DNA of 57,940 bases from Symploca sp. SIO1C2 (lineage in GTDB: Bacteria; Cyanobacteriota; Cyanobacteriia; Cyanobacteriales; Coleofasciculaceae), in NCBI GenBank assembly GCA_010672925.1, contig JAAHFP010000040.1:1-57940 (forward strand), written 5' to 3'. The notes under the pieces were generated by a model. The model was not told the origin of the DNA. It saw only the letters and a program-made list of their open reading frames with translations, and searched no databases. Positions 40,189-48,031 of this stretch are shown here, in pieces. Each line of letters opens with the position of its first letter. The stretch's first letter is position 1. The translations under genes and the position numbers were made by a program.

Positions 40189-41247
40189 ATGAAAGCACAG
40201 GTATTCCGAGGAGTTAATCAGCTAAGTTACGAAGAAGTTCCAGTACCAGAACTTGGAGCTGATGAGGTATTGGTACAGGTGCGAGTTGTGGGTTTGTGTC
40301 AGTCAGATATCAAAAAAATTTGCTATCCTCTCTACGAACCACCCCGAATCTACGGACATGAAACTGCTGGTGAGATTGCAGCAGTGGGAGAGAATGTTAC
40401 TGGTTGGCAGGTAGGGCAACGGGTAGTGGTAATGCATCATATTCCTTGTATGCGCTGTAAGTACTGCCTAAATGACAATTTCTCCATGTGTGAGGTTTAT
40501 AAACAGATCACCACCACTGCTGGATTTATTCCTAGTGGTGGTGGTTTTGCTGAATATGTCAAGGTTCCAGGTCATATTGTACGCAATGGCGGCTTGATTG
40601 CGATTCCGGATCCTGTCAGTTTTGAGCAAGCAAGTTTTGTGGAACCGACTAATTGTTGCCTGAAAGCGGTCAAAAAGCTGCAAGTTGCCCCTGGTCAAAC
40701 TATTTTAATTACAGGGGCTGGTCCGATCGGACTAATGTTTATTATGTTAGTTAAGTATTTTGGTGGTAGAGCGATCGCAACGGATCTTCTCCCCGCCCGC
40801 ATTGAAAAAGCTAAAGCGGTTGGCGCTGAAGCGGCTTTTGATGCTAGAGATCCTGATTTACCTAGCAAAATCTTCTCCGTCACTGATGGTCTGGGAGTTG
40901 ACGCCACATTGCTAGCAGTCCCTAGTGATAAAGCTTTTTTCCAAGCTCTAGATTGTACTCGCAAGGGAGGAAAAATTTTATTTTTTGCCGAATTTCCGGA
41001 GCAGGCAGAAATACCGATTAATCCCAATATCCTCTACCGTCGGGAACTTGATCTAATGGGTAGTTACAGTTCCTCTTATCGACTTCAGTCTCTGGCTACT
41101 GATATTGTTTTTAACCAGCGAATTGATGTTAATTCTTTAATTAGTGACCGCTACCCTCTCCAAAATTTAGCTGATGCTGTTGCTCAAGCGATTAAGCCAA
41201 CTCCAGATACTTATAAAATTTTGCTTTATCCTGGGGAAAGAAATTAG
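40189..41247 (+). CDS. Zinc-dependent alcohol/polyol dehydrogenase (MDR)
   Basis: A 352-residue oxidoreductase. The catalytic zinc set Cys37, His57 and Glu58 (GLCQSD, GHETAG) and the structural zinc cysteines 87, 90, 93 and 101 (PCMRCKYCLNDNFSMC) are complete. The NAD(P) motif is ITGAGPIGLMFIMLVK. It resembles the sorbitol/threonine dehydrogenase branch of medium-chain dehydrogenases. Monocistronic; substrate unknown. Confidence 0.92.
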   Translation: MKAQVFRGVNQLSYEEVPVPELGADEVLVQVRVVGLCQSDIKKICYPLYEPPRIYGHETAGEIAAVGENVTGWQVGQRVVVMHHIPCMRCKYCLNDNFSMCEVYKQITTTAGFIPSGGGFAEYVKVPGHIVRNGGLIAIPDPVSFEQASFVEPTNCCLKAVKKLQVAPGQTILITGAGPIGLMFIMLVKYFGGRAIATDLLPARIEKAKAVGAEAAFDARDPDLPSKIFSVTDGLGVDATLLAVPSDKAFFQALDCTRKGGKILFFAEFPEQAEIPINPNILYRRELDLMGSYSSSYRLQSLATDIVFNQRIDVNSLISDRYPLQNLADAVAQAIKPTPDTYKILLYPGERN

Positions 41248-41465
41248 GAATTGTTATTTGTCATTTGTTGTTTTGCCGGACTCCGTCCCGTTTCGCTCTT
41301 ACGAAATGTAGCGCTAGCGTCTACGCTTTGCTCACCATCCTCCGTGAAGGAAATTGGGAATTGAATTTTCACACATGGTGGTGAAATTTTTTCATCAGCA
41401 CTTCCTCCTGCCTTCTGCCTTCTGCCTTCTGCCTTCTACCACCTATCACCTACCACCTACTAACT
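41248..41465. repeat. Intergenic repeats before the NblR-like gene
   Basis: TTGTTATTTGTCATTTGTTG, a segment containing GCGCTAGCG, and five CTGCCTT heptamers (41406-41440), then ACCACCTA units ending at the start codon. No gene. Confidence 0.7.
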
Positions 41466-42161
41466 ATGAATGACCCTACTGTTGATCCTCATCCCTGTGT
41501 TTTACTGGTAGAAACAGATGAATCTTTAGCTGAGCGAATGAGCTTAGATTTAAAAGAGGCAGGCTACCAGACTTTTATTGCTTCTGATGCTAACAGTGGT
41601 TGGCGTCAAGCTTGTGAATTACAACCAGCAATGGTAGTGGTGGATAGAGCTCTCTCTGGAGAATCGGGACTAAAACTGTGTAATCAGTTAAGAAATTCTG
41701 GTTCTCGCATACCTCTAATTCTGCTAATGGCTCGTGAAACAGTTAATGATCGAGTTGCTTGTCTGGAGGCTGGGGCTGATGATTATTTCCTCAAACCCTA
41801 TCGCACTGAAACATTTCTGCAAATGGTGCGTTTTTATTTAGAACCCGAAACAGAAGTAGCTGAACAGTTAAAATTTGGGGAGTTGATTTTAGATCTGACA
41901 ACTCGTACAGCTAAACGTAATGAACGAGTAATTGACTTGACGATGAAGGAGTTTGAGCTACTCAAGTACTTAATGAGTCATCCTCGCGAAGTATTAACCC
42001 GTGAACAAATTCTAGAAAATGTCTGGGGTTACGACTTTATGGGAGAGTCCAATGTCATTGAGGTCTATATTCGCTACTTACGTCTCAAAGTTGAAGATGA
42101 GGGTAATAAGCGATTAATCCAGACAGTTCGGGGTGTTGGCTATGTATTACGGGAGTCTTAG
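41466..42161 (+). CDS. nblR: OmpR-family response regulator, NblR-like
   Basis: A 231-residue transcription factor. The receiver domain has Asp60 in MVVVDRALSGESGLKLC and the lysine in DDYFLKPYR; the winged-helix DNA-binding domain (about 135-231) contains LTMKEFELLKYLMSHPREVL, WGYDFMGESNVIEV and RLIQTVRGVGYVLR. The phrase DRALSGESGLKLCNQLR and the VETDES acidic site, in which the first acidic residue is Glu, resemble NblR, which controls phycobilisome degradation and stress survival in cyanobacteria. Orthology is likely but was not tested. It has no kinase neighbour. Confidence 0.88.
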   Translation: MNDPTVDPHPCVLLVETDESLAERMSLDLKEAGYQTFIASDANSGWRQACELQPAMVVVDRALSGESGLKLCNQLRNSGSRIPLILLMARETVNDRVACLEAGADDYFLKPYRTETFLQMVRFYLEPETEVAEQLKFGELILDLTTRTAKRNERVIDLTMKEFELLKYLMSHPREVLTREQILENVWGYDFMGESNVIEVYIRYLRLKVEDEGNKRLIQTVRGVGYVLRES

Positions 42162-42190
42162 AATCAGGCAACTGGGAGCATCCCAACGGG

Positions 42191-42502
42191 CATTGGTGAC
42201 AAGTTAAGGCAAAATCGTCGTTGTCAAGGGAGCAGAGGAGCGGAGGAGCGGAGGAGCGGAGGAGCGGAGGAAGAAGAATACAATTTTCCTTAACCCTTGG
42301 ATTTCCATATATAGGTTTTTTTAGAACCACTACGCCATATATGGGAGTTGACCGAAAAAAACAAGGATACAAGCCCCCGGATTTATCCGTGGAAAAAACA
42401 AAGATTCTATCATTATTCCAAGCCCCTGGCTTTAGACATGGGGTCAATCTAAAATCTAAAATCTAAAATCTAAAATTGATTGACACTCATGCACTACCTT
42501 TG
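42191..42502. mobile_element. Family A element, truncated right end, with nested insertion
   Basis: Left end CATTGGTGACAAGTTAAGG, GGAGCGGA array, ATACAATTTTCCTTAACCC and ACCACTACGCCAT all match the copy at 27976, as does GACACTCATGCAC near the right. The right inverted repeat is lost. An extra ~128 bp (42353-42480) is absent from the other copy. Confidence 0.75.
42353..42480. mobile_element. IS605-derived non-autonomous insertion
   Basis: Inserted within the family-A copy after GTTGAC. It carries a left hairpin at CCCCCGGATTTATCCGTGG and a right hairpin at GCCCCTGGCTTTAGACATGG followed by GGTCAA, the style of IS200/IS605 ends. ATCTAAA heptamers (42446-42473) follow. No protein. Confidence 0.6.
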
Positions 42503-43250
42503 TTTACAGATTGACAGAGGTGAATAATCACAAAACCTTTATATAACAGTACTTTCGACCTCCCTAACACCTAATACCTAATACCTAACACCTGCGCGAA
42601 GCGCTATATATTGTTTAAGCTTATAAAGACTATAATAAATTACATTAAAATTCTTGTGTTTTTTTGATATTGGTAAGGTATACTCATCTATGCATAAGCA
42701 AAAGATAACGAAAGTTAAGATAACCTTAATCTTTTAATATTCGTTTGTGCTTGGGTTGATAAGCCCAGCAATAAAATGGGGCAGTGCTACCCTTGTCAAA
42801 TGGTGCGAAGTGCCAGATTATGGTGTGAGGCTGTTGTAAGCTGTTTACAGCTCAAATTTCAATTAGCGCTAACGTGGGAATCCGCAAATGCGGAGATTAA
42901 GACTAACACCTAAAAAACAACCAGAAGGCCAAAGTTCCAAAACGCCAAAAGAAGAGGAACAGCAACTGTTCTGCCATTGATCACGGATGTTAGCAGAGCT
43001 AGGTGCTAACTCTTAGCGTCCAAGAGCCCTCCAGAATCAACAAAAAACCTGTACGGCTAAAACTTACTAAGGCAAACCTGTTGATATAAATCTCAGGTTA
43101 CAGGTGATTTGGGACACATGTTAAAACCATTGCAGCCTTCAATATATATATTAGGCAATACCCAAGTAGTGGACAGATCGAATACTGGCCACTAGGGGCT
43201 AGAAAAGGCAGAGCACGAATCCAAAATAGAGCCGATAAGAGGAGGTGAGA
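42503..43250. other. Long non-coding leader region before the DUF2949 gene
   Basis: About 750 bp without a reading frame. It holds ATCCGCAAATGCGGA (42891-42905) and other short inverted repeats, and non-repetitive, GC-richer text from 42770 to 43240 unlike the surrounding arrays. It ends in a strong Shine-Dalgarno AAGAGGAGGTGA. It may contain an untranslated leader or a small RNA; I recognise no known RNA family. Confidence 0.4.
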
Positions 43251-43448
43251 GTGATTATGAACCCTGTAACTAATTCTCAGTTATTACGCTTTCTTCAAGA
43301 AGAATTAGCGATTCCCAGAGATTCCATCGCGGTAGCGCAACGCCATCGTGAGCAAGACCCTGGACCATTACCAATGATTCTCTGGCAATACGGTTTGATT
43401 ACGCTTCAGCAATTAGATCAACTCTATGATTGGCTCGAAACAGTCTAA
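43251..43448 (+). CDS. DUF2949 protein
   Basis: A 65-residue cyanobacterial protein: MNPVTNSQLLRFLQEELAIP, then ISVAQRH-like DSIAVAQRHREQDPGPLPMI and LWQYGLITLQQLDQLYDWLE. This matches DUF2949, short helical proteins of unknown function. The Shine-Dalgarno GGAGG ends 5 nt before GTG at 43251 and 11 nt before ATG at 43257; either could be used, GTG having the better spacing. Confidence 0.85.
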   Translation: MIMNPVTNSQLLRFLQEELAIPRDSIAVAQRHREQDPGPLPMILWQYGLITLQQLDQLYDWLETV

Positions 43449-43450
43449 GA

Positions 43451-43487
43451 GATTCTAGATTTTAGATTTTAGATTTTAGATTTTAAA
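43451..43487. repeat. TTTTAGA heptamer array
   Basis: Five units of TTTTAGA directly after the DUF2949 stop codon. The complementary heptamer is found at 42446-42473. Confidence 0.88.
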
Positions 43488-43528
43488 TTTACTCTTTTTC
43501 TGTTCAAGACAAAAAACACAATAAAATT

Positions 43529-44626
43529 TTGGAAAATCTTGCTGCTATTGCCAACCAATTCAAACCTCAGGGTAAAGTCATAAATATTCAGGAATATGGG
43601 AATGGCAATATTAATCATACTTTCCTGATAACCTTGGATACCGAAGGAGAAAAGCATTTTATCCTTCAACGGCTCAACACCCAGGTTTTTCGTCGGCCAG
43701 AATTGGTTATGGGGAATATGCGCACTATCACTGAGCATATTCACCAACGGCTACAGCATACCTCCAACAGTGGGGAGCGTCCCTGGAAAACGCCTCGTGT
43801 GCTACTAACTCAGGATGCTCAAGATCACTGTATTGAACCTAATGGAGAGTTTTGGCGTGCTATCAGTTTTATTGATGCTTCCCAATCTTTTGATACTATC
43901 CAAGACACCAAGCACGCTAGAGAAATCGGATATGGGCTTGGTGTGTTCCACAATCTGATCAACGATTTACCCACGGAAAAATTAGCTGATACCCTAAAGG
44001 GATTTCACATTACACCGGGCTACCTCCAACATTATGAGCAGGTACTGACAAAAACTAAGATAACTAAATCCCCTGAAGTAGAATATTGCTTGCAGTTTGT
44101 TAGCGATCGCAAGTCCTGGGCGAATGTCCTAGAAAATGCTAAGGAGCAAGGTTTACTACCTCTGCGTCCGATTCACGGTGACCCTAAAATCAATAATATC
44201 ATGATTGACTCTGCTACTGGGCAGGCAGTCAGCATGGTTGACTTAGACACTGTTAAACCAGGTTTGGTTCACTACGATATTGGTGACTGCCTTCGCTCCG
44301 GTTGTAATCCCCTAGGAGAAGAAACTCAACAGTGGGAAACAGTTCGCTTCGAGCCGGATATTTGCCAAGTTATCCTCCAGGGCTATCTTGCCGTAGCCAA
44401 AGATTTCCTAACTACTACCGACTATAACTATCTCTACGATGCCATCCGTCTGCTAGCTTTTGAACTGGGATTAAGATTTTTTACGGACTATTTGGCAGGT
44501 AATGTTTACTTCAAAGTTAAGGAGCAGTCACAAAATCTTACTAGGGCACTAGTTCAATTCAAGCTCACTGAGAGTATCGAATCCCAAGAAGTTGCCCTTC
44601 GTGGTATGATTCAGGATTTGCAATGA
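43529..44626 (+). CDS. NahK-like aminoglycoside phosphotransferase-family kinase
   Basis: A 365-residue cytosolic small-molecule kinase. NGNINHTFLITL near residue 25 is the nucleotide loop; the catalytic loop is HGDPKINNIMID (His216, Asp218, Asn223), followed by MVDLDTVKPGLVHYDIGD with the metal-binding Asp. This pattern is that of N-acetylhexosamine 1-kinase-like enzymes. The start is TTG at 43529; no ATG lies in a plausible place. It overlaps the next gene by ATGA, so they are coupled. Confidence 0.88.
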   Translation: MENLAAIANQFKPQGKVINIQEYGNGNINHTFLITLDTEGEKHFILQRLNTQVFRRPELVMGNMRTITEHIHQRLQHTSNSGERPWKTPRVLLTQDAQDHCIEPNGEFWRAISFIDASQSFDTIQDTKHAREIGYGLGVFHNLINDLPTEKLADTLKGFHITPGYLQHYEQVLTKTKITKSPEVEYCLQFVSDRKSWANVLENAKEQGLLPLRPIHGDPKINNIMIDSATGQAVSMVDLDTVKPGLVHYDIGDCLRSGCNPLGEETQQWETVRFEPDICQVILQGYLAVAKDFLTTTDYNYLYDAIRLLAFELGLRFFTDYLAGNVYFKVKEQSQNLTRALVQFKLTESIESQEVALRGMIQDLQ

Positions 44627-45216
44627 ATGAACAGAGTTTCTCCCTACAACCCTTTGCCTCAACTAGCCCTTTAACCGATTGCGAGATAGTTGGCAGCATA
44701 ACCCGCCACCATCAAACCCTAACTATCTCCTATGAACTCCACTGTCAACTAACAGAACTAGTAATTCCTACTTCAGCAAGTAAACCTGCTCGCAAGGATG
44801 GGTTGTGGCAAGAAACCTGTTTTGAGTTCTTTGTTGGAGTTAAGGATTCTCCCCAATATTGGGAATTCAACTTATCGCCAGCAGCAGATTGGAATATTTA
44901 TCGATTTGCGGCTTATCGGCAAGGGATGGAAGAAGAGAAAGTTTTTATCTCGCTCCCGTTTAGTGTTGAGCAACAATCAGATATGTTGCGGCTTACCTTA
45001 GAAGTAGATTTGGCTCAGTTTGTTAGTGCTAACCAAATACTGGAAGTTGCCATCAGTGCAGTAGTTAAACTCAAAGAAGGCGAGGTGAGTTACTGGGCAT
45101 TAACTCATCCCGACTCTAAGCCAGACTTTCACCACAGAGACAGTTTTATTCTGGAATTGACCAAAAATATGGGATTCAAGCCCCGTCCTAGCCTTCGGCA
45201 ACGCTATGCGAACTAG
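44623..45216 (+). CDS. DOMON-like domain protein
   Basis: A 197-residue protein with a family-9-like beta sandwich (LWQETCFEFFVGVKDSPQYW, EFNLSPAADWNIYRFAAYRQ, YWALTHPDSKPDFHHRDSF), known from cyanobacterial DOMON-like proteins. It shares an ATGA overlap with the kinase gene. The natural protein probably ends soon after SFILELTK; the last residues (FKPRPSLRQRYAN) and the stop codon come from the left end of the adjacent TnpB element. Confidence 0.85.
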   Translation: MNEQSFSLQPFASTSPLTDCEIVGSITRHHQTLTISYELHCQLTELVIPTSASKPARKDGLWQETCFEFFVGVKDSPQYWEFNLSPAADWNIYRFAAYRQGMEEEKVFISLPFSVEQQSDMLRLTLEVDLAQFVSANQILEVAISAVVKLKEGEVSYWALTHPDSKPDFHHRDSFILELTKNMGFKPRPSLRQRYAN

Positions 45217-45353
45217 GACGGCTTTTCCTCTTGCAGCCTATCAATCCAACTTTCTATAAGCTGAGTCATAGTTTTTTCCCGTTGCTCAGCAATGCGCCTA
45301 AGCTTCTCTAGTCTCAGTTTAGAAACACGAACACTTAGTCTCTCTTTTTGCAT
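45213..45353 (-). CDS. Small ribbon-helix-helix protein of the TnpB element
   Basis: A 46-residue frame: MQKERLSVRVSKLRLEKLRR followed by IAEQREKTMTQLIESWIDRL and QEEKPS. The strand LSVRVS and helices LEKLRRIAEQREK and TMTQLIESWIDRL fit the Arc/CopG ribbon-helix-helix fold. It is transcribed away from tnpB, 44 bp apart, so it probably represses the shared promoter region. Its stop overlaps the stop of the DOMON gene. Confidence 0.75.
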   Translation of the reverse strand: MQKERLSVRVSKLRLEKLRRIAEQREKTMTQLIESWIDRLQEEKPS

Positions 45354-45397
45354 AATTAGCTACCCGCTGGCTACCCAATTATGTTATCATAGTTGCT

Positions 45398-46612
45398 ATG
45401 AAAGCACGTTATCGCTACCGAATTTATCCAACAGTGGGGCAACAAATGGCACTAGCCAAGTTGTTTGGGTGTTGTCGTGTTGTTTTTAACGATGCTTTAG
45501 CTTTCTGTATTGAACAGTATCAAAAAGGAGAGAAAAAGCCGAAAAACGGAGAACTTCAGAAAAGATTTATTACTCAGGCGAAGAAAACTCTTGAACGCCA
45601 GTGGTTAACTGAAGTTTCTAATATTCCGCTGCAACAATCTCTCAATGATTTAGAGCAAGCTTATCAGAACTTTTTCAAGTCTTGCAAGGGACACAGAAAA
45701 GGTAAACCAGTTAGACCACCACGCTTTAAGAAACGTCATGCCAAGCAATCAGCAAGGTTCAGGCAAGGAGGGTTTAAAGTTACTCAAAACTTCGTTAAGT
45801 TGGCCAAGATTGGGAAAATCAAGATTGTCTGGTCTAGATCACTACCAGTACAACCGTCATCGGTCACTGTTATCAAGGATGCTGCCGGAAGATACTTTGT
45901 TAGCTTCGTTGTTGAGATAGCCTCCTGTGTCTTGCCCAAGACTGAAAACAGTGTTGGCATCGACCTGGGTATTGCTACTTTTGCCACCCTGGACAATGGT
46001 CAAAAAATCGATGCCCCTAAACCTTTGAAAAAACGCATCAATCGACTGCGTAGATTGAGCAAGAACCTATCCAGAAAAAACCGAGGCAGTAATCGGTATG
46101 AGCTGGCTAGAAAACGCAAAGCCAAACTGCAAGCTAAGCTCAAAGATACTCGCACAGATTTTCTGCACAAACTATCCACCCAGATAATCCATGAAAACCA
46201 AACGATTGTCTTGGAGGACTTGAATGTTGCAGGAATGCTCAAAAACCGAAAACTGTCGAGAGCTCTCAGCGATTTGGGTTGGCGACAATTCCGAACCTAT
46301 CTCGAAGGAAAAGCTGAAAAATACGGTCGTGAGTTTCGAGTAATCAGCCGTTGGGAGCCAACAAGTCAGACTTGTTCTTGCTGTGGATTCCGTGGTGGCA
46401 AACTCGATCTTTCCATCAGGGAATGGACTTGCCTAAACTGTGGCGCAACACACGACCGCGATATCAACGCCGCAAAAAACATCAAAGTCGCCGGGGGGCA
46501 CTCGGAGACTCAAACCGGACGTGGAGGAAAGCGTAAGACTTTCGTCAAGGAAGCAGTATCCTGTGAAACGTCAACCCAACGAGAGTACGTTCAGTTAGCG
46601 CTGTTCGACTAG
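45398..46612 (+). CDS. tnpB: IS605-family TnpB (RNA-guided nuclease), second copy
   Basis: A 404-residue protein different in sequence from the first TnpB. RuvC residues are Asp189 (VGIDLGI), Glu273 (IVLEDLN) and Asp355 (DRDINAAKNI); zinc ribbon cysteines are 326, 329, 345 and 348. All are intact. The 3' end and the hairpin beyond it are the expected omega-RNA region. C-terminal residues include a basic tail (GRGGKRKTFVKEAV). Confidence 0.96.
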   Translation: MKARYRYRIYPTVGQQMALAKLFGCCRVVFNDALAFCIEQYQKGEKKPKNGELQKRFITQAKKTLERQWLTEVSNIPLQQSLNDLEQAYQNFFKSCKGHRKGKPVRPPRFKKRHAKQSARFRQGGFKVTQNFVKLAKIGKIKIVWSRSLPVQPSSVTVIKDAAGRYFVSFVVEIASCVLPKTENSVGIDLGIATFATLDNGQKIDAPKPLKKRINRLRRLSKNLSRKNRGSNRYELARKRKAKLQAKLKDTRTDFLHKLSTQIIHENQTIVLEDLNVAGMLKNRKLSRALSDLGWRQFRTYLEGKAEKYGREFRVISRWEPTSQTCSCCGFRGGKLDLSIREWTCLNCGATHDRDINAAKNIKVAGGHSETQTGRGGKRKTFVKEAVSCETSTQREYVQLALFD

Positions 46613-46778
46613 TAGGAATCCCCGTCCTTCCAGGGCGGGGAGGATGTCAACGCCTAAGGCTTTGAAGGCAGGAGGGAATTATAACTATTTATCCTAACTT
46701 GATATTAGGATGAAAATTTCTTTTTCTCCGCGTCTCCGTGTCCCCGCGTCCCCGCGTCTCTTTCCAATCAGAAGGCTC

Positions 46779-47810
46779 CTAAATCACTCCCAACTTAGCT
46801 AAACGCTCAATAGTTTCTTGCTGAGTTTGGATAAAGTGTTTACGCTCTACCTCTGTATCCAACATAGTATTAGCAGGGTAAAAGTGGGATTGTTGATAAG
46901 TGTCAGCATAGAGTAAGGAGCGATGTCTAGCCAGCATATTGTTCATACCACCTCGGCGACGGTAGCGTCGCAAGGCAGCTAAATCAATCTCCGCAAAAGC
47001 TGCCATACTCTCTCCAGCAGCAGTTTCAGTTAACACGATGCCCCGATAATCAATTATTTTCGAGCCACCATCCACTGAAGCAGTAGGAATAGGAGTATTG
47101 GCGATACCGGCAGTATTAGCTGAAATCACATAAGCCATATTTTCCACAGCGCGGGAGATTTTAGCTGCTTCTTTAGGCATTCGTGCACTGCCGTAAATTT
47201 CGGATGTGGGGTGGAGAAAAATTTCCGCTCCTCGTGTGGCTAAGGAACGGGCTACTTCTGGAAACAAAATTTCATCAGAAGCCACAGCCGCAAGATTACC
47301 AATCGCTGTTTTTGCCACAGGAAACACTCCATCAATACCATAGCAGTCGAGATAACGTTCCCAAACATCGTGGGGAGTGGGAGCAAACATAGAGTTGAGT
47401 CGGCGATAGCGCAAGATGATGTTGCCGCTGGGATCTAGGACAAAACAAGCTTGGAAGTACAATCCTGGAAAATTAGGATCGAGTTCATAGGCATTGCCTG
47501 CGAGAAATATACCCTGTTTCTGGGCAATCTCCCCCAGGCTTTCATATAAAGGGTCTGTCATTTCCAAACAGGCTTTTTGAGCCCAAACAGTCAGTGACTC
47601 CCCCAGAGGAAAACCTGTGAGTAAATATTCTGGCAGCACCACTAACCGACAATCAGCACCGATAAAGGCAACACTAGCAGCAATTTGTCTCCCTAGTTTA
47701 TCAATAGTCTCTTGCATTAGCGATCGCGCTTCGTCTCGGTTCTGTGCTTGGTTCACTGCTTGGCAAGTTACCTGAAGTGCCAATGCTCTGAAGGAATCTA
47801 TTTTACTCAT
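46779..47810 (-). CDS. Nitrilase-superfamily protein without catalytic cysteine
   Basis: A 343-residue alpha-beta-beta-alpha fold protein. The glutamate of the triad is present (VVLPEYLLTG, Glu61). The lysine position reads Arg137 (LRYRRLN) and the cysteine position reads Ser178 (AAVASDEILFPE, against C-x-x-x-x-F/Y-P-E in active members). Length and flanking motifs (NAYELDPN, ENMAYVISANTAGI) are normal for aliphatic-amidase/formamidase-like members. The substitutions suggest a non-catalytic or altered enzyme. It is a single gene between repeats. Confidence 0.85.
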   Translation of the reverse strand: MSKIDSFRALALQVTCQAVNQAQNRDEARSLMQETIDKLGRQIAASVAFIGADCRLVVLPEYLLTGFPLGESLTVWAQKACLEMTDPLYESLGEIAQKQGIFLAGNAYELDPNFPGLYFQACFVLDPSGNIILRYRRLNSMFAPTPHDVWERYLDCYGIDGVFPVAKTAIGNLAAVASDEILFPEVARSLATRGAEIFLHPTSEIYGSARMPKEAAKISRAVENMAYVISANTAGIANTPIPTASVDGGSKIIDYRGIVLTETAAGESMAAFAEIDLAALRRYRRRGGMNNMLARHRSLLYADTYQQSHFYPANTMLDTEVERKHFIQTQQETIERLAKLGVI

Positions 47811-47819
47811 AGGTGGTTT

Positions 47820-47985
47820 GGGAATTAAGAATTAAGAAGGTCGAATTGGGAAGGTCGAATTGGGAAGGTCGAATTGAGAATTGGGACTTCTGCCTCCTCA
47901 GCTTCCTCAGCTCCCTCAGCTCCCCCAACTCCCTCAGCTTCCCCAGCTTCCTCAGCTCCCCCAACTCCCCCAGCCCTAATTAAGG
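47820..47985. repeat. GGGAAGGTCGAATT and CTCAGCTCC arrays
   Basis: Three units of GGGAAGGTCGAATT (14 nt, two heptamers) and then a CTCAGCTCC/CCCAACTCC array. It lies between divergent genes, in the promoter space of the nitrilase-like gene. Confidence 0.85.
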
Positions 47986-48031
47986 GCATGATTATAGATA
48001 GATATATCAACTTCACCTGGTAAGCTCAAGA

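Larger units (their letters stand above)
45176..46654 (+). mobile_element. IS605-type element with TnpB and no TnpA
   Basis: Left end hairpin CGTCCTAG (45184-45191) pairs with CTAGGACG (45213-45220). Right end hairpin is CCCCGTCC/GGGCGGGG (46620-46640) followed by AGGATGTCAA, a known arrangement of cyanobacterial IS605 ends. It contains a divergent ribbon-helix-helix gene and tnpB. Exact ends are estimated. Confidence 0.75.

Noticed and set aside
42770-42900. Group II intron start (GTGYG) upstream of the DUF2949 gene
   Set aside because: GTGCG and GTGTG occur, but there is no domain V or maturase.
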